Shown: positions 32,632 through 41,234, counted from the first letter of the stretch. The stretch: DNA of 64,000 nt from Sphingopyxis sp. (GCA_017745175.1 JAGHZY010000013.1:30182-94181), one strand, 5' to 3'. The notes: generated by a model not told the origin, from the sequence alone. Numbers and translations are program-made.

Positions 32632-33521
32632 GGCGCGAGCGGCCCGCCCTCGCGCCGCTGTGACGCGACATGCCCGGCGAGCATCTCCCCCTGATCGGGC
32701 CGCAAGGCATCGATGGCCGCGAGCGGTCCCTCGGGATAGCCGCCGAACAGGACCGACGGGCATTGCCCCTCGAAATTGCCGAGATTGGGACGGTGCTGGA
32801 CATAGCCGACAAGCTCGGAGAGCGGCCGCGAAAAGCTGCGTGCGATCGCGGGCGGATAGGCCAGCCATTGATTTTCATAGGGTTTGAGCCAGCCCAGACA
32901 ATAGCTGATGATGAGGCCGCGGCGCACGGCCATGCTCCGGTTTCCGCCGGCGCCGTGGAGCGTCGAGCCGAGAAAGATAATCGCATCGCCCGGGGCGGCT
33001 TCGGCGACGATCGCCGGCCCCTCGCCCGCGTCGGTCAGCGCGCGCGCGCCATGGCTTCCCGGCCAGATCAGCGTCGCGCCATTTTCGGCGGTGAAAGGCG
33101 TCAATGGCCAGATAGTGTTGACGAGATATTCGATGCGCCCATGCTCGGCCTGCCACATATTTTCATCACGGTGCGGGAGCTGCGGCAAGGCGCCGGGATG
33201 AATCTCGACGGCCTGCGCGAGGTTGAGCTGGATCCGGTCGCACCACGGCGCGAGGACGGCCTCGGCGATCGCGAGGATCGCCGGATCGAGAACGAGCCCG
33301 GCCATGTGCGGCGACCGGATCAGGAGGCGGCCGAACCTCTTCGTGCGTTCGCCATAGAAACCGCCTTCGCAAAATGGCGTGGCCTCGTAGCGTTCGGAAA
33401 GATCCGCATCGATCGCCGCGACGGTCGCGGGATCGGCCGCCCCGCGCACGATCGCATATCCGTCCGCGAACAGCGCCGCGAGATGGCCGATATCGGCGGC
33501 CGCGTCGGGATTCTCGCGCAT
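32628..33521 (-). CDS. PhyH-family Fe(II)/2-oxoglutarate dioxygenase
   Basis: A 297-residue phytanoyl-CoA dioxygenase-like enzyme. The iron facial triad is visible as H117 and D119 (LPQLPHRDENMWQ) and the distal H189 (LGSTLHGAGGNRS); an Arg a little further on would bind 2-oxoglutarate. The family hydroxylates small molecules. It starts 11 bases after the luxI stop; phyH homologues next to luxI are a recurring feature of Sphingomonadaceae as I recall, hinting at a role linked to the signal molecule. Modification of the lasso peptide is another possibility given the neighbourhood, but nothing in the sequence decides. Confidence 0.82.
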   Translation of the reverse strand: MRENPDAAADIGHLAALFADGYAIVRGAADPATVAAIDADLSERYEATPFCEGGFYGERTKRFGRLLIRSPHMAGLVLDPAILAIAEAVLAPWCDRIQLNLAQAVEIHPGALPQLPHRDENMWQAEHGRIEYLVNTIWPLTPFTAENGATLIWPGSHGARALTDAGEGPAIVAEAAPGDAIIFLGSTLHGAGGNRSMAVRRGLIISYCLGWLKPYENQWLAYPPAIARSFSRPLSELVGYVQHRPNLGNFEGQCPSVLFGGYPEGPLAAIDALRPDQGEMLAGHVASQRREGGPLAP

Positions 33522-33532
33522 CGCTCGCCTCC

Positions 33533-34150
33533 TCAGGCCGCTCGCGCGGCGGGAAGCGCGAAGCGCCCGCTCGCGTCGATGCCCGCACGTTCGAGCTTCG
33601 CCCGGCTCGTCGCGTCGATCGCGATCGAGAGCGAGACCAGGCGGCGCCCGTCATGGAGGCGGGGCGAGCCGAGCGCTGCGCAGTCCCAGCCGAACGTCCG
33701 GATCTGCTCGAACCAGGCGACCTCGGCCACGCCGGTGTAGCGCTGGATATCGTTTGCGCGCGCATGATCGACGAGCCCGACCAGGAGCCTGTCGCGCGCC
33801 TCGCGCCGAAGCCGGGCTCCGATGCCACGCGAAAGGCAGAAGCGGGTGATTTCAACGACGCCGGGTCCGGCCGGAACATCGCCGTCGACGAGATCGGGGT
33901 AGAGACTGTCGAGCAAGGCGGGGCGCGTCGTCGTCAGGAGCCGCGCCGACGCCAGATGATGGCCATCGGCGTCGGTGACGATCAGATAGGTCGCGTGACC
34001 ATCGTCGAACTGGTCGACCTCGAACCTGTTCGCGAGAACCGGCAGGTCCCATTTGAGCAGGTCGACGAACACATGTTTGCGGGCTTCGAACATCGACCTG
34101 AGCAGCTTGTGTGCACAGGCCCGATTGTCGGTTCCGACGATATGAAGCAT
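33533..34150 (-). CDS. LuxI-family acyl-homoserine lactone synthase
   Basis: A 205-residue autoinducer synthase. Conserved LuxI positions are seen: R25/F29 region in RKHVFVDLLKWDLP, E44-D46-D49 in NRFEVDQFDDGHA, the SARLL motif at about residues 67-72, and EITRFCLSRG near residue 103. It makes an acyl-homoserine lactone from SAM and an acyl carrier. The ATG is supported by AAGGGGA 8 bases upstream; a longer reading adds 12 codons. It is preceded by the luxR-type gene on the same strand and followed closely by phyH and gntR. Confidence 0.87.
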   Translation of the reverse strand: MLHIVGTDNRACAHKLLRSMFEARKHVFVDLLKWDLPVLANRFEVDQFDDGHATYLIVTDADGHHLASARLLTTTRPALLDSLYPDLVDGDVPAGPGVVEITRFCLSRGIGARLRREARDRLLVGLVDHARANDIQRYTGVAEVAWFEQIRTFGWDCAALGSPRLHDGRRLVSLSIAIDATSRAKLERAGIDASGRFALPAARAA

Positions 34151-34233
34151 TGGAACGATCCCCTTGCGATGGAAGAGGCGCTCCAATTGAAGGGAAAATC
34201 ACCTTCTCGCCATACCAAGGAATGGGGGTGTTT

Positions 34234-34974
34234 TCAGCTTCCGGCGATATCTGCGAAGTGCAACGTGCCGTCGAACAGGGCGCGCACGGTGAGCGTGACC
34301 CGCGTTGCCGCTTCGTAGCGGTCGCGGGCATTTTTGAGATGCTCGACGACGGTGAAGTGCCTGAGGCCCATGATCCGGGAAATCTCCCAGTCGGTCTTGC
34401 CGCGCGCGACCCAGAGGACGCACTCGCGTTGCCTCTCGGTCAGCTTCGGCCGCTCGCGCGGCACGGGACCGTGCAGCCGCCTGGCGGCCTCGAAAGCGAA
34501 GCTCCCTACCGACTGCGCGAAGGCGAGCGCTTCATAAGGCAGCTCTTCCCCACGCGGCCAGGCGAAGGAACAAGAACCGTGCGCGTCGCCGGGGACATGC
34601 GCCGGGATCGTCAGGCCATCGCCGATGCCGTGGCGCCCCGCATGGACAAAGACGGCCTTGTCCGCAGGCCGGAGCCGGATGAACCTCGGGACATCGCGCC
34701 ACACGAAGCCCGCGGCGGTGCGCTGGCTCGCGCGGTGCACCGGATCGCTGACGCCGAGCCGGCGGCTGTCGAACCAGTCTGCCCACGCCTCGGGATAATT
34801 GTGGATCCTCAGACCCTTTCCGGGCGAGGACAGGAAGTCGACATGATGGCTGAGCGCGAAGAAGCGGCAACCGATCCGTTCGCAGGCCTGCTGCAAGGCC
34901 GCTTCGAGCTCTTCGCTATTTTCGACCCGCATCAGCTGCACGGCGATAGCCTGCGCCGCGTCGAGCATGGACAT
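34234..34974 (-). CDS. LuxR-family quorum-sensing regulator
   Basis: A 246-residue LuxR-type protein. The autoinducer-binding domain covers about residues 10-160, with the conserved aromatic/acid residues in NYPEAWADWF and DPVHRASQRT. The C-terminal GerE helix-turn-helix is LTERQRECVLWVARGKTDWE, then ISRIMGLRHFTVVEHLKNA. Starts at ATG 34974, with ATG 34968 and TTG 34980 as alternatives; no ribosome-binding site decides. It is 83 bases upstream of luxI in the same orientation and is the likely regulator of luxI and perhaps the lasso genes. No clear lux box was found. Confidence 0.88.
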   Translation of the reverse strand: MSMLDAAQAIAVQLMRVENSEELEAALQQACERIGCRFFALSHHVDFLSSPGKGLRIHNYPEAWADWFDSRRLGVSDPVHRASQRTAAGFVWRDVPRFIRLRPADKAVFVHAGRHGIGDGLTIPAHVPGDAHGSCSFAWPRGEELPYEALAFAQSVGSFAFEAARRLHGPVPRERPKLTERQRECVLWVARGKTDWEISRIMGLRHFTVVEHLKNARDRYEAATRVTLTVRALFDGTLHFADIAGS

Positions 34975-35134
34975 ATGCAAACCGCGACGCGGCGCACGCT
35001 CTCAAGCCGCCGCCGCAATCGCCCTTTCAAACAGTCCGGAAGAGCCTTGACCTCAAATGCCGCGCCGCCGGAAATGAAAGTCCAAACCGCACCCCACGCG
35101 GCCATCCAAAATGGTCCCGTCATTTATCATAAGG

Positions 35135-35153
35135 CGTTGAAAATATTTCAACG
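35135..35153. promoter_or_regulatory. Perfect 19-bp palindrome upstream of DUF2285 gene
   Basis: CGTTGAAA-ATA-TTTCAACG, a perfect dyad with 8-bp arms in AT-rich DNA, ending 20 bases before the DUF2285 start. It overlaps a possible TTGAAA -35 box; TATATT at 35164-35169 could be a -10. It looks like an operator, perhaps for autoregulation. Confidence 0.6.
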
Positions 35154-35173
35154 ACATTCTGTATATATTTTCG

Positions 35174-35944
35174 ATGGAACGGACGCCTCCCCCCGGCGGA
35201 CCGGCTGCGGTCGCAGACTGGTCGCGCTCCGACAGCTACGCAGTCCTTCTCGGCTGCGACCGGCGCGCCTTCGCCTGGGAATGGATGCGCCGCAGTCCCG
35301 CCTATCGCCGCGCCTGGGCGCAGGGCGTCGGCGATCCCGGGGAATTCGGCCTGGTTTCCTTCGCCGACCCCGCGCTCGCAGTGGCCGAGGCGCGGCCGAT
35401 GTGGGCATCGGCGATCGATCCCTCGGTACTCGACAGCATCGTCGCCGGCCATGCCGCAACCCCCGGCGACGGGTTCGATATCAGGGACCTCGCCCGCTTC
35501 GTGTCGGTCGATATCGGCGAGGATGATAATACCGAACATTGGCTGCTCAGCAACGGCAGATGGGTCATCAGGCTTGCCGTTCACGACGGCACGCTCCTCG
35601 GAGGCCCGCTGCTCCTCGAACATCATTTGCGCGGGATGGCGGCGGCCGAGCCCAAGCTCCACGCGCTGCGGCGGCTCGTCGCCCTGTCGCGGCACGGCCG
35701 GCTTCCCGCAGGCCTTCGCCCGAAAGAGACGCGGGCACCGCGCTGGATCATGGAGTTGCAGACCGCCGATGCGATGGCGGCCGGCGCGAACCAGCAGGAT
35801 ATCGCACGCGCGCTGTTCGGACATGCGATAGCCGGAAGCCGCTGGCGCATCGAGAACGGCTCCTATCGCCTCCGCGTGCAGCGCCTCGTCCGCGCGGCGC
35901 GGCGCAATCTTCGCGCGCCGCTCTCGGGCCCCTGGTTCGCATGA
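35174..35944 (+). CDS. DUF2285 protein with N-terminal regulator-like domain
   Basis: A 256-residue protein with an N-terminal DUF6499/transcriptional-regulator-like segment (SDSYAVLLGCDRRAFAWEWM, RRSPAYRRAW) and a C-terminal DUF2285 domain with HTH character (AMAAGANQQDIARALFGHAI, RVQRLVRAARRNL). Proteins of this kind are standard members of alphaproteobacterial ICEs, thought to regulate transfer genes, so this may be a fragment of a second element. There is no ribosome-binding site before the ATG and the possible -10 box is only 5 bases away, suggesting a leaderless mRNA. Preceded by a perfect palindrome. Confidence 0.8.
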   Translation: MERTPPPGGPAAVADWSRSDSYAVLLGCDRRAFAWEWMRRSPAYRRAWAQGVGDPGEFGLVSFADPALAVAEARPMWASAIDPSVLDSIVAGHAATPGDGFDIRDLARFVSVDIGEDDNTEHWLLSNGRWVIRLAVHDGTLLGGPLLLEHHLRGMAAAEPKLHALRRLVALSRHGRLPAGLRPKETRAPRWIMELQTADAMAAGANQQDIARALFGHAIAGSRWRIENGSYRLRVQRLVRAARRNLRAPLSGPWFA

Positions 35945-36594
35945 GGACCGGCCGCGGCCGCGCGGCCAGCCCGATCCGGCGGTTCCGCACCCCGGTCGCC
36001 GCGCCTTTCGGCCGGAATGCGCGCTGCGCGCCCGCACCCCGATCCGCTTGCCCGACCGGGCGTTGAGGGACATGCTTGAGACATGCGCCGGGGCCTTTAG
36101 CTGACGCCTGGACATACGCCTCGGCCACCCGGCCGGTTCGCCGTTCGCGGATCATGTCCGGCGCTCATGCCCCATATGCGCCGGCAGAATAGGGCCAATC
36201 TCCCGGTTTCGATCGCCTTGCCCGCCCGGCCGCGCGATATCGCCGCGCCGTTCTGCCCCGGGCGGCGAATCCGGCGCCCGGCCGGCGACGGAAGAGCGCG
36301 CTGGCGGCCTGGATGTCTCGTCCCGTTTCTCCTGTTCGTCGCTCCGGGCGCGCGCGGACAGGCCTTCCGGGGCCAATCCATGCTCTTCTTCGATAACGCA
36401 CGCCGGGGCGGTACCCCTCTGCCCCACGTGCCTGCGCCGGCCCCCCGGGCCGCTCTTTTCCCCGCGCCGGAAGATGGTTTGCCGCAGGCAGGCCCTGCCC
36501 GGCGGCACGCCGGCCCCGCGATAGCGGCGAAGGATCGCACTCACCGAGGGAGGCGGCGCGTTTCTGCGTAGTCAAAAGGGGGAGCCGATGAACG
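35945..36594. other. 650-base region without a recognised gene
   Basis: GC-rich DNA with several overlapping ORFs on both strands, none with protein-like composition. A cobalamin-riboswitch-like or IS-like signal was looked for and not found. An AAGGGGGAG ribosome-binding site lies at its right end for the next gene. Confidence 0.5.
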
Positions 36595-36870
36595 ATGCCG
36601 ACCGATCTCGATGATCTTTTGCACCGCCTGGCGTCGGCGCCCGTCGATCCGCGCCTTGCGGCCTTGACGGACGCCTGGCTGATCGTCGCGAGGCGCGAAC
36701 GCCGGCGGTCGGCGCGCCTCGGCGGGGTCGGCTTCCTCGTCGCGACCTTCGCGGTGGTCATCGGGGTCGCGAGCGCCGCGGGACCCCGCGGATATGACGC
36801 GCGCGCCGCGCTCAACCCGCTCGGCAGCGCGGCGCCCCTGCCGCTGATCGCAGCGGTCGACGGCAAATGA
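36595..36870 (+). CDS. CnrY-like small membrane protein (possible orphan anti-sigma)
   Basis: A 91-residue protein with a cytoplasmic N-terminal helix (DLDDLLHRLASAPVDPRLAA), an Arg-rich border and one membrane segment (about 44-61), then a short periplasmic tail. The layout resembles the CnrY-like anti-sigma genes elsewhere in the window (39922 and 54836), but no sigma factor or sensor is adjacent. A competing ATG 7 bases upstream in another frame opens an 8-codon ORF that is better spaced from the AAGGGGGAG, so translation may be reduced or coupled. Followed by an NTF2-like exported protein. Confidence 0.5.
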   Translation: MPTDLDDLLHRLASAPVDPRLAALTDAWLIVARRERRRSARLGGVGFLVATFAVVIGVASAAGPRGYDARAALNPLGSAAPLPLIAAVDGK

Positions 36871-36973
36871 GGCGACTGGCGCCGGCGATCGGGCTGCACC
36901 GATTCCGGCGCGGCGCGCCAAAGCACGAACCGGCGCGAAACGCCGCGCCCCCTATCACAGCAAGGAGAGAATG

Positions 36974-37444
36974 ATGCGCAGGATGATGACGATATTGGTG
37001 CTCGGGGCCGGGCTCCAGACAATGCCCCTCCTGGCCCAGCCCGGCCAGGATCCGCGGGGCGACAAGGCCGCGGTCGAGGCGGTGCTCGCGCGCTACAAGA
37101 CGGCGATCGAAACGCTCGACGGCTCGAAGATGCCGGGCCTGTTCGCACCCGATTCCGAGATCGTCGAAAATGGCAAGCTCGAGGGCAGTTTCGGCGATTA
37201 TCTCGCGCATCATCTCGGACCCGAGCTCGCCGCCTTCCGCTTGTTCCGCTTCAGCGGCTATGCCGTCGACGTGCGCATCGAAGGCCCCGTCGCGCTCGCG
37301 AGCGAACGTTATCGCTTCCGCATCGAACCGAAATCCGGCGACGCGGCCGAACGCGAGGGCGTCACCACGAGCGTGCTGAGGCGCGTCGGCGAGAGCTGGC
37401 AGATCGTCTCGATGCACAGCTCGTCGCGCAAACCGAAACCCTGA
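36974..37444 (+). CDS. Exported NTF2/SnoaL-like protein
   Basis: A 156-residue protein with a signal peptide (MTILVLGAGLQTMPLLAQ) and an NTF2-like (SnoaL/DUF4440) cone fold: AAVEAVLARYKTAIETLDGS, MPGLFAPDSEIVENG, and SYRF-type strands ending VGESWQIVSMHSSSR. Such proteins bind small hydrophobic molecules or act as unknown periplasmic enzymes. AAGGAG precedes tandem ATG codons; the second is better spaced. It converges on the TonB receptor gene across a terminator-like hairpin. No function is proposed. Confidence 0.75.
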   Translation: MRRMMTILVLGAGLQTMPLLAQPGQDPRGDKAAVEAVLARYKTAIETLDGSKMPGLFAPDSEIVENGKLEGSFGDYLAHHLGPELAAFRLFRFSGYAVDVRIEGPVALASERYRFRIEPKSGDAAEREGVTTSVLRRVGESWQIVSMHSSSRKPKP

Positions 37445-37472
37445 ACCGTGCCCCGGCTGCGCTGCCGCGCGG

Positions 37473-37500
37473 CCGGGGCCGGTCGACCGGCCGGCCCCGG
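37473..37500. terminator. Terminator-like hairpin between convergent genes
   Basis: CCGGGGCCGG and CCGGCCCCGG form a perfect 10-bp stem with an 8-base loop between the NTF2-like gene and the convergent TonB receptor. No U-run. Confidence 0.5.
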
Positions 37501-39609
37501 TCAGAAGAAATGGCGCAGCTGGATGCCATATTGGCGCGGCTCGCCAAAGACCGTCTGCGGCAGGTCGGGATTGGACACGCCGGTGACGTCGGTGCCGACT
37601 GCCTTGTAGCTCGCGTAGCGCTCGTTGGTGAGATTGCGTCCGTAGAGCGCGACTTCCCATTTCTTGTCGGCCGGCTGCCAGGCGATCCGGCCGTTGAGCA
37701 AAGTGTTCCCCGTACCGGCATAGCGCGGGTCGTTGTTGGGTTTGAAGAAGACCCCGTCGCGCCAGGCGACATCGGCGCGCAGCACGAGGTCGCCGAGATC
37801 GCCCAGCGGCGCGCTATATTCGGCGCCGAAGGTCAGGTTCCACCTCGGCGCATTGGGAAGCCGGTTACCCTCGAGACTGGTGCCCTGGTCGAAATAGACG
37901 TCGTAGCGCGCGTCGAGATAGGCCAGCGTCGAGCTCAGCGACAGCCGCTCCGCGGGTTTCGCCATCAGCTCGAGCTCGAGCCCCTTGATCGTCGCCTGGC
38001 CGGCATTGGTCGTACTCGCCACCCCGTTGATATACTGGACCACCTGAAGATTGGTGTAATCGTAATAGAAGGCCGAGAGATTGGCGCGCAGGCGCCGGTC
38101 GAGCAGGGTCGACTTGATCCCGACCTCGTAGCTCCACAGATATTCGGGAAGGAAGGGCTTGCCGTCGCCGAGCTGGAAGCCCCCCGATTTGAAACCGCGG
38201 GTCGCCGAGGCATAGGCCATGACATCATCGGTCAGATCATAGTCGATCCCGAACTTGGGCGTCCAGGCGGTCCAGGAAGCGGATGTCCGCCCGCTATCGG
38301 CCTGCGCGCCGTTCATCAGCACGCGAAAGGCGAAATCCTTCTTCTCGTAGCTGTAGCGCAGCCCCGCGGTCAGCCGCGCGCGCGGCACGATCTCGTACGT
38401 CGCCTGACCGAACAGCGCGACGGCGTTGGTCGTGTTGCTCTCGGGGATGGCGAGCGCGCGGCCGGGCTCGAGGATACGGATTTCGTCGCGGCCCTTCTCG
38501 TTGAGGTAGAAGGCGCCGAGAATCCAGCGAAGCGCGCCGTCGTCGTTGCTCAGCAGCTGGAGTTCCTGGGTGAAGGTCCTCGACCGCTCGAAGAATTCGA
38601 TATTGCGCAGGAACAGGTCGGTGGCATCGACGTCGAGGACCTGTACCACCTCGCTGTCGCGCCAGGCGGTGATCGACTTGAGCGCGACCGCGCCCGCGTC
38701 ATAGCCGATCGTCGAGGAGACGCCCCAGGCATCGACGTCGTAGCGCGGCGGGGTATCGAACGCGACCTCGTTGCGGCGCGTCGGGATCGTCGCGCCCGCG
38801 GCGGCGAAGGACGCGGGGTAAGTGTCGCGGATCGACGGATAGCCCGTCTCGCGATCCTTGCTGGCGTCGGCGCGCAGCACGATTTCGAGATTGTCGGCGG
38901 GCTCGATCGCGACCGTCAGGCGGCCGGCGAAATTATCCTCATTCTGGTAGCGCCGGCCCGTCACCACGTCGCGGTAAATCCCCGCGCGGTCGTTCTTGAC
39001 GAGGGTGAGCCGGGCGCGTGCCGTGTCGCTCAACGGACCCGAGATCGTGCCGCTGAGGGTCCGCTTGTCGTAATTGCCGACGGTGACGCCGAGCGTCCCG
39101 CTCAATTCGCGGCTCGGCATCTTCGAGACGATATTGAGCGTGCCGCCCGCCGAGTTGCGGCCGAAGAGCACCCCCTGCGGCCCCCGCAGCACCTCGATGC
39201 GCTCGACGTCGAACATGTCCTGATAGCTGGTCGTCGGCCGCGCGATATAGACGCCGTCATAATGGACGGTGGTGCTCGGATCGGTCGCGACGCCGAAGGC
39301 CGAGGTGCCGATGCCGCGGATATTGATGATCGCCATCGAGTCATTGGTGATCGACACGCCGGGGACGAAGAACTGCAGATCCTCGACATTCGAGATGCCC
39401 GTCGCGGTCAGCGTCTCGCCGGTCATCGCGGTCACCGCGATGGGGACATTCTGCAGATTCTCCTCGCGCTTCTCGGCGGTGACGACAATCTCGTCGAGCG
39501 CGCCTTCGCTGCGCTCGACCTCCTGGGCATGCGCCGGAGGCGCCGCCAGCAGCGCCAGCGTCAGCGCGGCGAGGCTGCAGCGGGTTTTCGATATCGGGTA
39601 CGCGGTCAT
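37501..39609 (-). CDS. TonB-dependent receptor
   Basis: A 702-residue outer-membrane receptor without an STN domain. Signal peptide about 1-28 (ALLAAPPAHAQ), then a TonB-box-like EIVVTAEKREEN, a plug domain (VPIAVTAMTGETLTATGISN, INIRGIGTSAFG, IEVLRGPQGVLFGRNSAGGT) and a barrel ending RHFF. The pattern is that of sphingomonad receptors of the IroN/ferric-siderophore or carbohydrate class; the ligand is not evident. GGGAGAG lies before the ATG. It is divergent from the CnrYXH-like metal-sensing operon, from which it is separated by 312 bases, so metal-dependent control is possible. Confidence 0.9.
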   Translation of the reverse strand: MTAYPISKTRCSLAALTLALLAAPPAHAQEVERSEGALDEIVVTAEKREENLQNVPIAVTAMTGETLTATGISNVEDLQFFVPGVSITNDSMAIINIRGIGTSAFGVATDPSTTVHYDGVYIARPTTSYQDMFDVERIEVLRGPQGVLFGRNSAGGTLNIVSKMPSRELSGTLGVTVGNYDKRTLSGTISGPLSDTARARLTLVKNDRAGIYRDVVTGRRYQNEDNFAGRLTVAIEPADNLEIVLRADASKDRETGYPSIRDTYPASFAAAGATIPTRRNEVAFDTPPRYDVDAWGVSSTIGYDAGAVALKSITAWRDSEVVQVLDVDATDLFLRNIEFFERSRTFTQELQLLSNDDGALRWILGAFYLNEKGRDEIRILEPGRALAIPESNTTNAVALFGQATYEIVPRARLTAGLRYSYEKKDFAFRVLMNGAQADSGRTSASWTAWTPKFGIDYDLTDDVMAYASATRGFKSGGFQLGDGKPFLPEYLWSYEVGIKSTLLDRRLRANLSAFYYDYTNLQVVQYINGVASTTNAGQATIKGLELELMAKPAERLSLSSTLAYLDARYDVYFDQGTSLEGNRLPNAPRWNLTFGAEYSAPLGDLGDLVLRADVAWRDGVFFKPNNDPRYAGTGNTLLNGRIAWQPADKKWEVALYGRNLTNERYASYKAVGTDVTGVSNPDLPQTVFGEPRQYGIQLRHFF

Positions 39610-39896
39610 GCTTCTCTCCCGTCAATCGCGGGTTTCCGGCACGGCCGGGTCCCGCATGGTTTCCAGGAGCGCTGCAGGCACGGCTCATCGTTCCGGAAAG
39701 CGCGGCTTTTGCGCTCCGGCGATCGGCGATCCGGCATTTCGGCCCCTGATACCCGTTACAACGGATAGCGCGGGCTTCTCCCTCGCTTCCCCGCAAATTT
39801 GGTGCGGAACCGGCTGCCGCGTCCCCCCGCGCGCGGTCGCTGCGGGCGGTTGCGACCGAGGGAGCGGGCGTCCGCGTGCGTAGGGACAGGAGAAGG

Positions 39897-39918
39897 ACGA
39901 GGGTTCGACGAGGGTTCG
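39897..39918 (+). repeat. 11-bp tandem repeat at the cnrY-like ribosome-binding site
   Basis: Two exact copies of ACGAGGGTTCG run up to the ATG. Each copy contains GAGGG; in the second it is well spaced from the start codon, and an AGGAGAAGG element lies before the first. Copy-number change would move ribosome-binding elements relative to the start. Confidence 0.75.
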
Positions 39919-39921
39919 ACG

Positions 39922-40218
39922 ATGGACAATATGGACGAGAAGATCAGGCGGCATGCGCTGTCGCTGAACGATGCGAGGCTTGCCGAGCATGAGGCGCGGT
40001 GGATGGAGGCATTCGCGGCGGCGGGCACGCGGCGCGCGCCGACGGGCTTCGCGCGGAGCGGCACGGCGGTGCTTGCGATGGCGATCGGCATCGGCTTTGT
40101 CGGCGCCCAGCCCGAGCGATGGCTGCCCGGCGCATCGCCCGAACCGGCCGACGATGCGATCCTGACCGCCTTCAGCATCGAAGCGCCGCTCGCGCCCTCG
40201 ACGCTGCTCGCGGAATAG
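39922..40218 (+). CDS. CnrY-like anti-sigma factor
   Basis: A 98-residue membrane anti-sigma protein. The N-terminal cytoplasmic helices (KIRRHALSLNDARLAEHEAR) would clamp the sigma factor, followed by a membrane segment (about 48-64) and a short periplasmic end. It is the first gene of a Y-X-H operon like cnrYXH of cobalt/nickel resistance. CnrX-like sensor begins 6 bases after its stop. An 11-bp tandem repeat forms the ribosome-binding region. Confidence 0.72.
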   Translation: MDNMDEKIRRHALSLNDARLAEHEARWMEAFAAAGTRRAPTGFARSGTAVLAMAIGIGFVGAQPERWLPGASPEPADDAILTAFSIEAPLAPSTLLAE

Positions 40219-40224
40219 GCCGCC

Positions 40225-40665
40225 ATGGGATTTCGCCGTATCCTGCTCATCTTCGCGATCGCGCTGGTGGGCGCGTTCGCCGGGGCCGCGATCGAACGTG
40301 CCTGGTATGCCGCCGTCCAATCGCCCCGCGAGACCGAGCTCCACCGCCTCCTTCACGAGGAGTTCGACCTCGATGCGGCGCAGGAGGCCCGGCTTGCCGC
40401 GGCCGAGCAGAGCTTCGCGCTGCGCCGCCGGGCGCTCGAATACGACCTGCGCGCGCGCAATGCACTGCTTGCCGAAGCGATCGAGGCCGAACATGGCAAC
40501 GGGCCGCGCGTCCAGGCGGCGGTCGAGGGTTCGCACCGGGTGATGGGCGAACTCCAGATGGAGACCCTCGTCCATATTTTCGCCATGCGGGAGGTCCTTC
40601 GCCCCGATCAGGCGGCGAAGTTCGATCGGGTGGTCGTACGGGCGCTCACTGCAGAGCCGAGGTGA
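40225..40665 (+). CDS. CnrX-like periplasmic metal sensor
   Basis: A 146-residue protein with an N-terminal membrane anchor (about 5-22) and a four-helix periplasmic domain of the CnrX/Spy type: TELHRLLHEEFDLDAAQEAR, FALRRRALEYDLRARNALL, GPRVQAAVEGSHRVMGELQ and ETLVHIFAMREVLRPDQAA. His and Met residues in the last helices could bind metal. It would signal to the Y protein to release the H sigma factor. It is clearly paralogous to the gene at 54396. The stop overlaps the sigma gene start (GTGA). Confidence 0.8.
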   Translation: MGFRRILLIFAIALVGAFAGAAIERAWYAAVQSPRETELHRLLHEEFDLDAAQEARLAAAEQSFALRRRALEYDLRARNALLAEAIEAEHGNGPRVQAAVEGSHRVMGELQMETLVHIFAMREVLRPDQAAKFDRVVVRALTAEPR

Positions 40666-41234
40666 GCTCCCGCTTCAGCGAACTCGCCGACGGGGAGCTG
40701 GTCGTGCTCGCCCGCGCGGGCCGCGACCGCGCCTTTGTCGAGATCATGCGCCGGCATCGCAACGCGGTCTACCGGCTGGTGCGCGGCCATGTCGGCGATC
40801 CCGACGAGGCGCTCGACCTGACGCAGGAATGTTTCGCGACCGCCTATCGCGCGCTCGCGCAATTCGAGGTCGATCGCTCGCTGCGCGGCTGGCTGGCGCG
40901 CATCGCGATCAACAAGTGCCGCGACTGGAGCCGGCGCAGGATGGTGCGGCGTTTCTTCGCCTTCGCGGCGCCGCTCAGCGAAAGCATCGCGGAGACGATC
41001 GAGGATCCGGCCCCGGGTCCGCACCGCGACGTCGCGGGCCGCGAGGAGGCGCGGCGGCTCTGGGCGGCGATCGCGACGCTGTCGCCCACCATGAAGGAAC
41101 CCTTGCTGCTGTCCGCGATGGAGGGCCTCTCGCACGCCGAGGTCGCCGCGGTCCTGTCGATCAGCGAGAAGGCGGTGGAATCGCGCCTCTACCGGGCGCG
41201 CAAGAAGCTTGCGGCGCTGCTCGACGACGGCTGA
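40662..41234 (+). CDS. CnrH-like ECF sigma factor
   Basis: A 190-residue ECF sigma factor. Region 2: FVEIMRRHRNAVYRLVRGHV, DEALDLTQECFATAYRALAQ, LRGWLARIAINKCRDWSRRR. Region 4: SPTMKEPLLLSAMEGLSHAE, VAAVLSISEKAVESRLYRAR. GTG start overlapping the sensor stop, so the three Y-X-H genes form a coupled operon. It is expected to activate its own operon and perhaps the metal-resistance genes further right, including the copper island that has a Y-X pair without its own sigma. Which metal is sensed cannot be told. Confidence 0.85.
   Translation: MSSRFSELADGELVVLARAGRDRAFVEIMRRHRNAVYRLVRGHVGDPDEALDLTQECFATAYRALAQFEVDRSLRGWLARIAINKCRDWSRRRMVRRFFAFAAPLSESIAETIEDPAPGPHRDVAGREEARRLWAAIATLSPTMKEPLLLSAMEGLSHAEVAAVLSISEKAVESRLYRARKKLAALLDDG

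Noticed and set aside
34150..34234. lux box upstream of luxI
   Set aside because: No inverted repeat of convincing length in the 83-base luxR-luxI gap.
35945..36594. Possible cobalamin riboswitch or degraded gene
   Set aside because: No B12-box sequence or conserved fold was found and the ORFs here have no protein-like composition.
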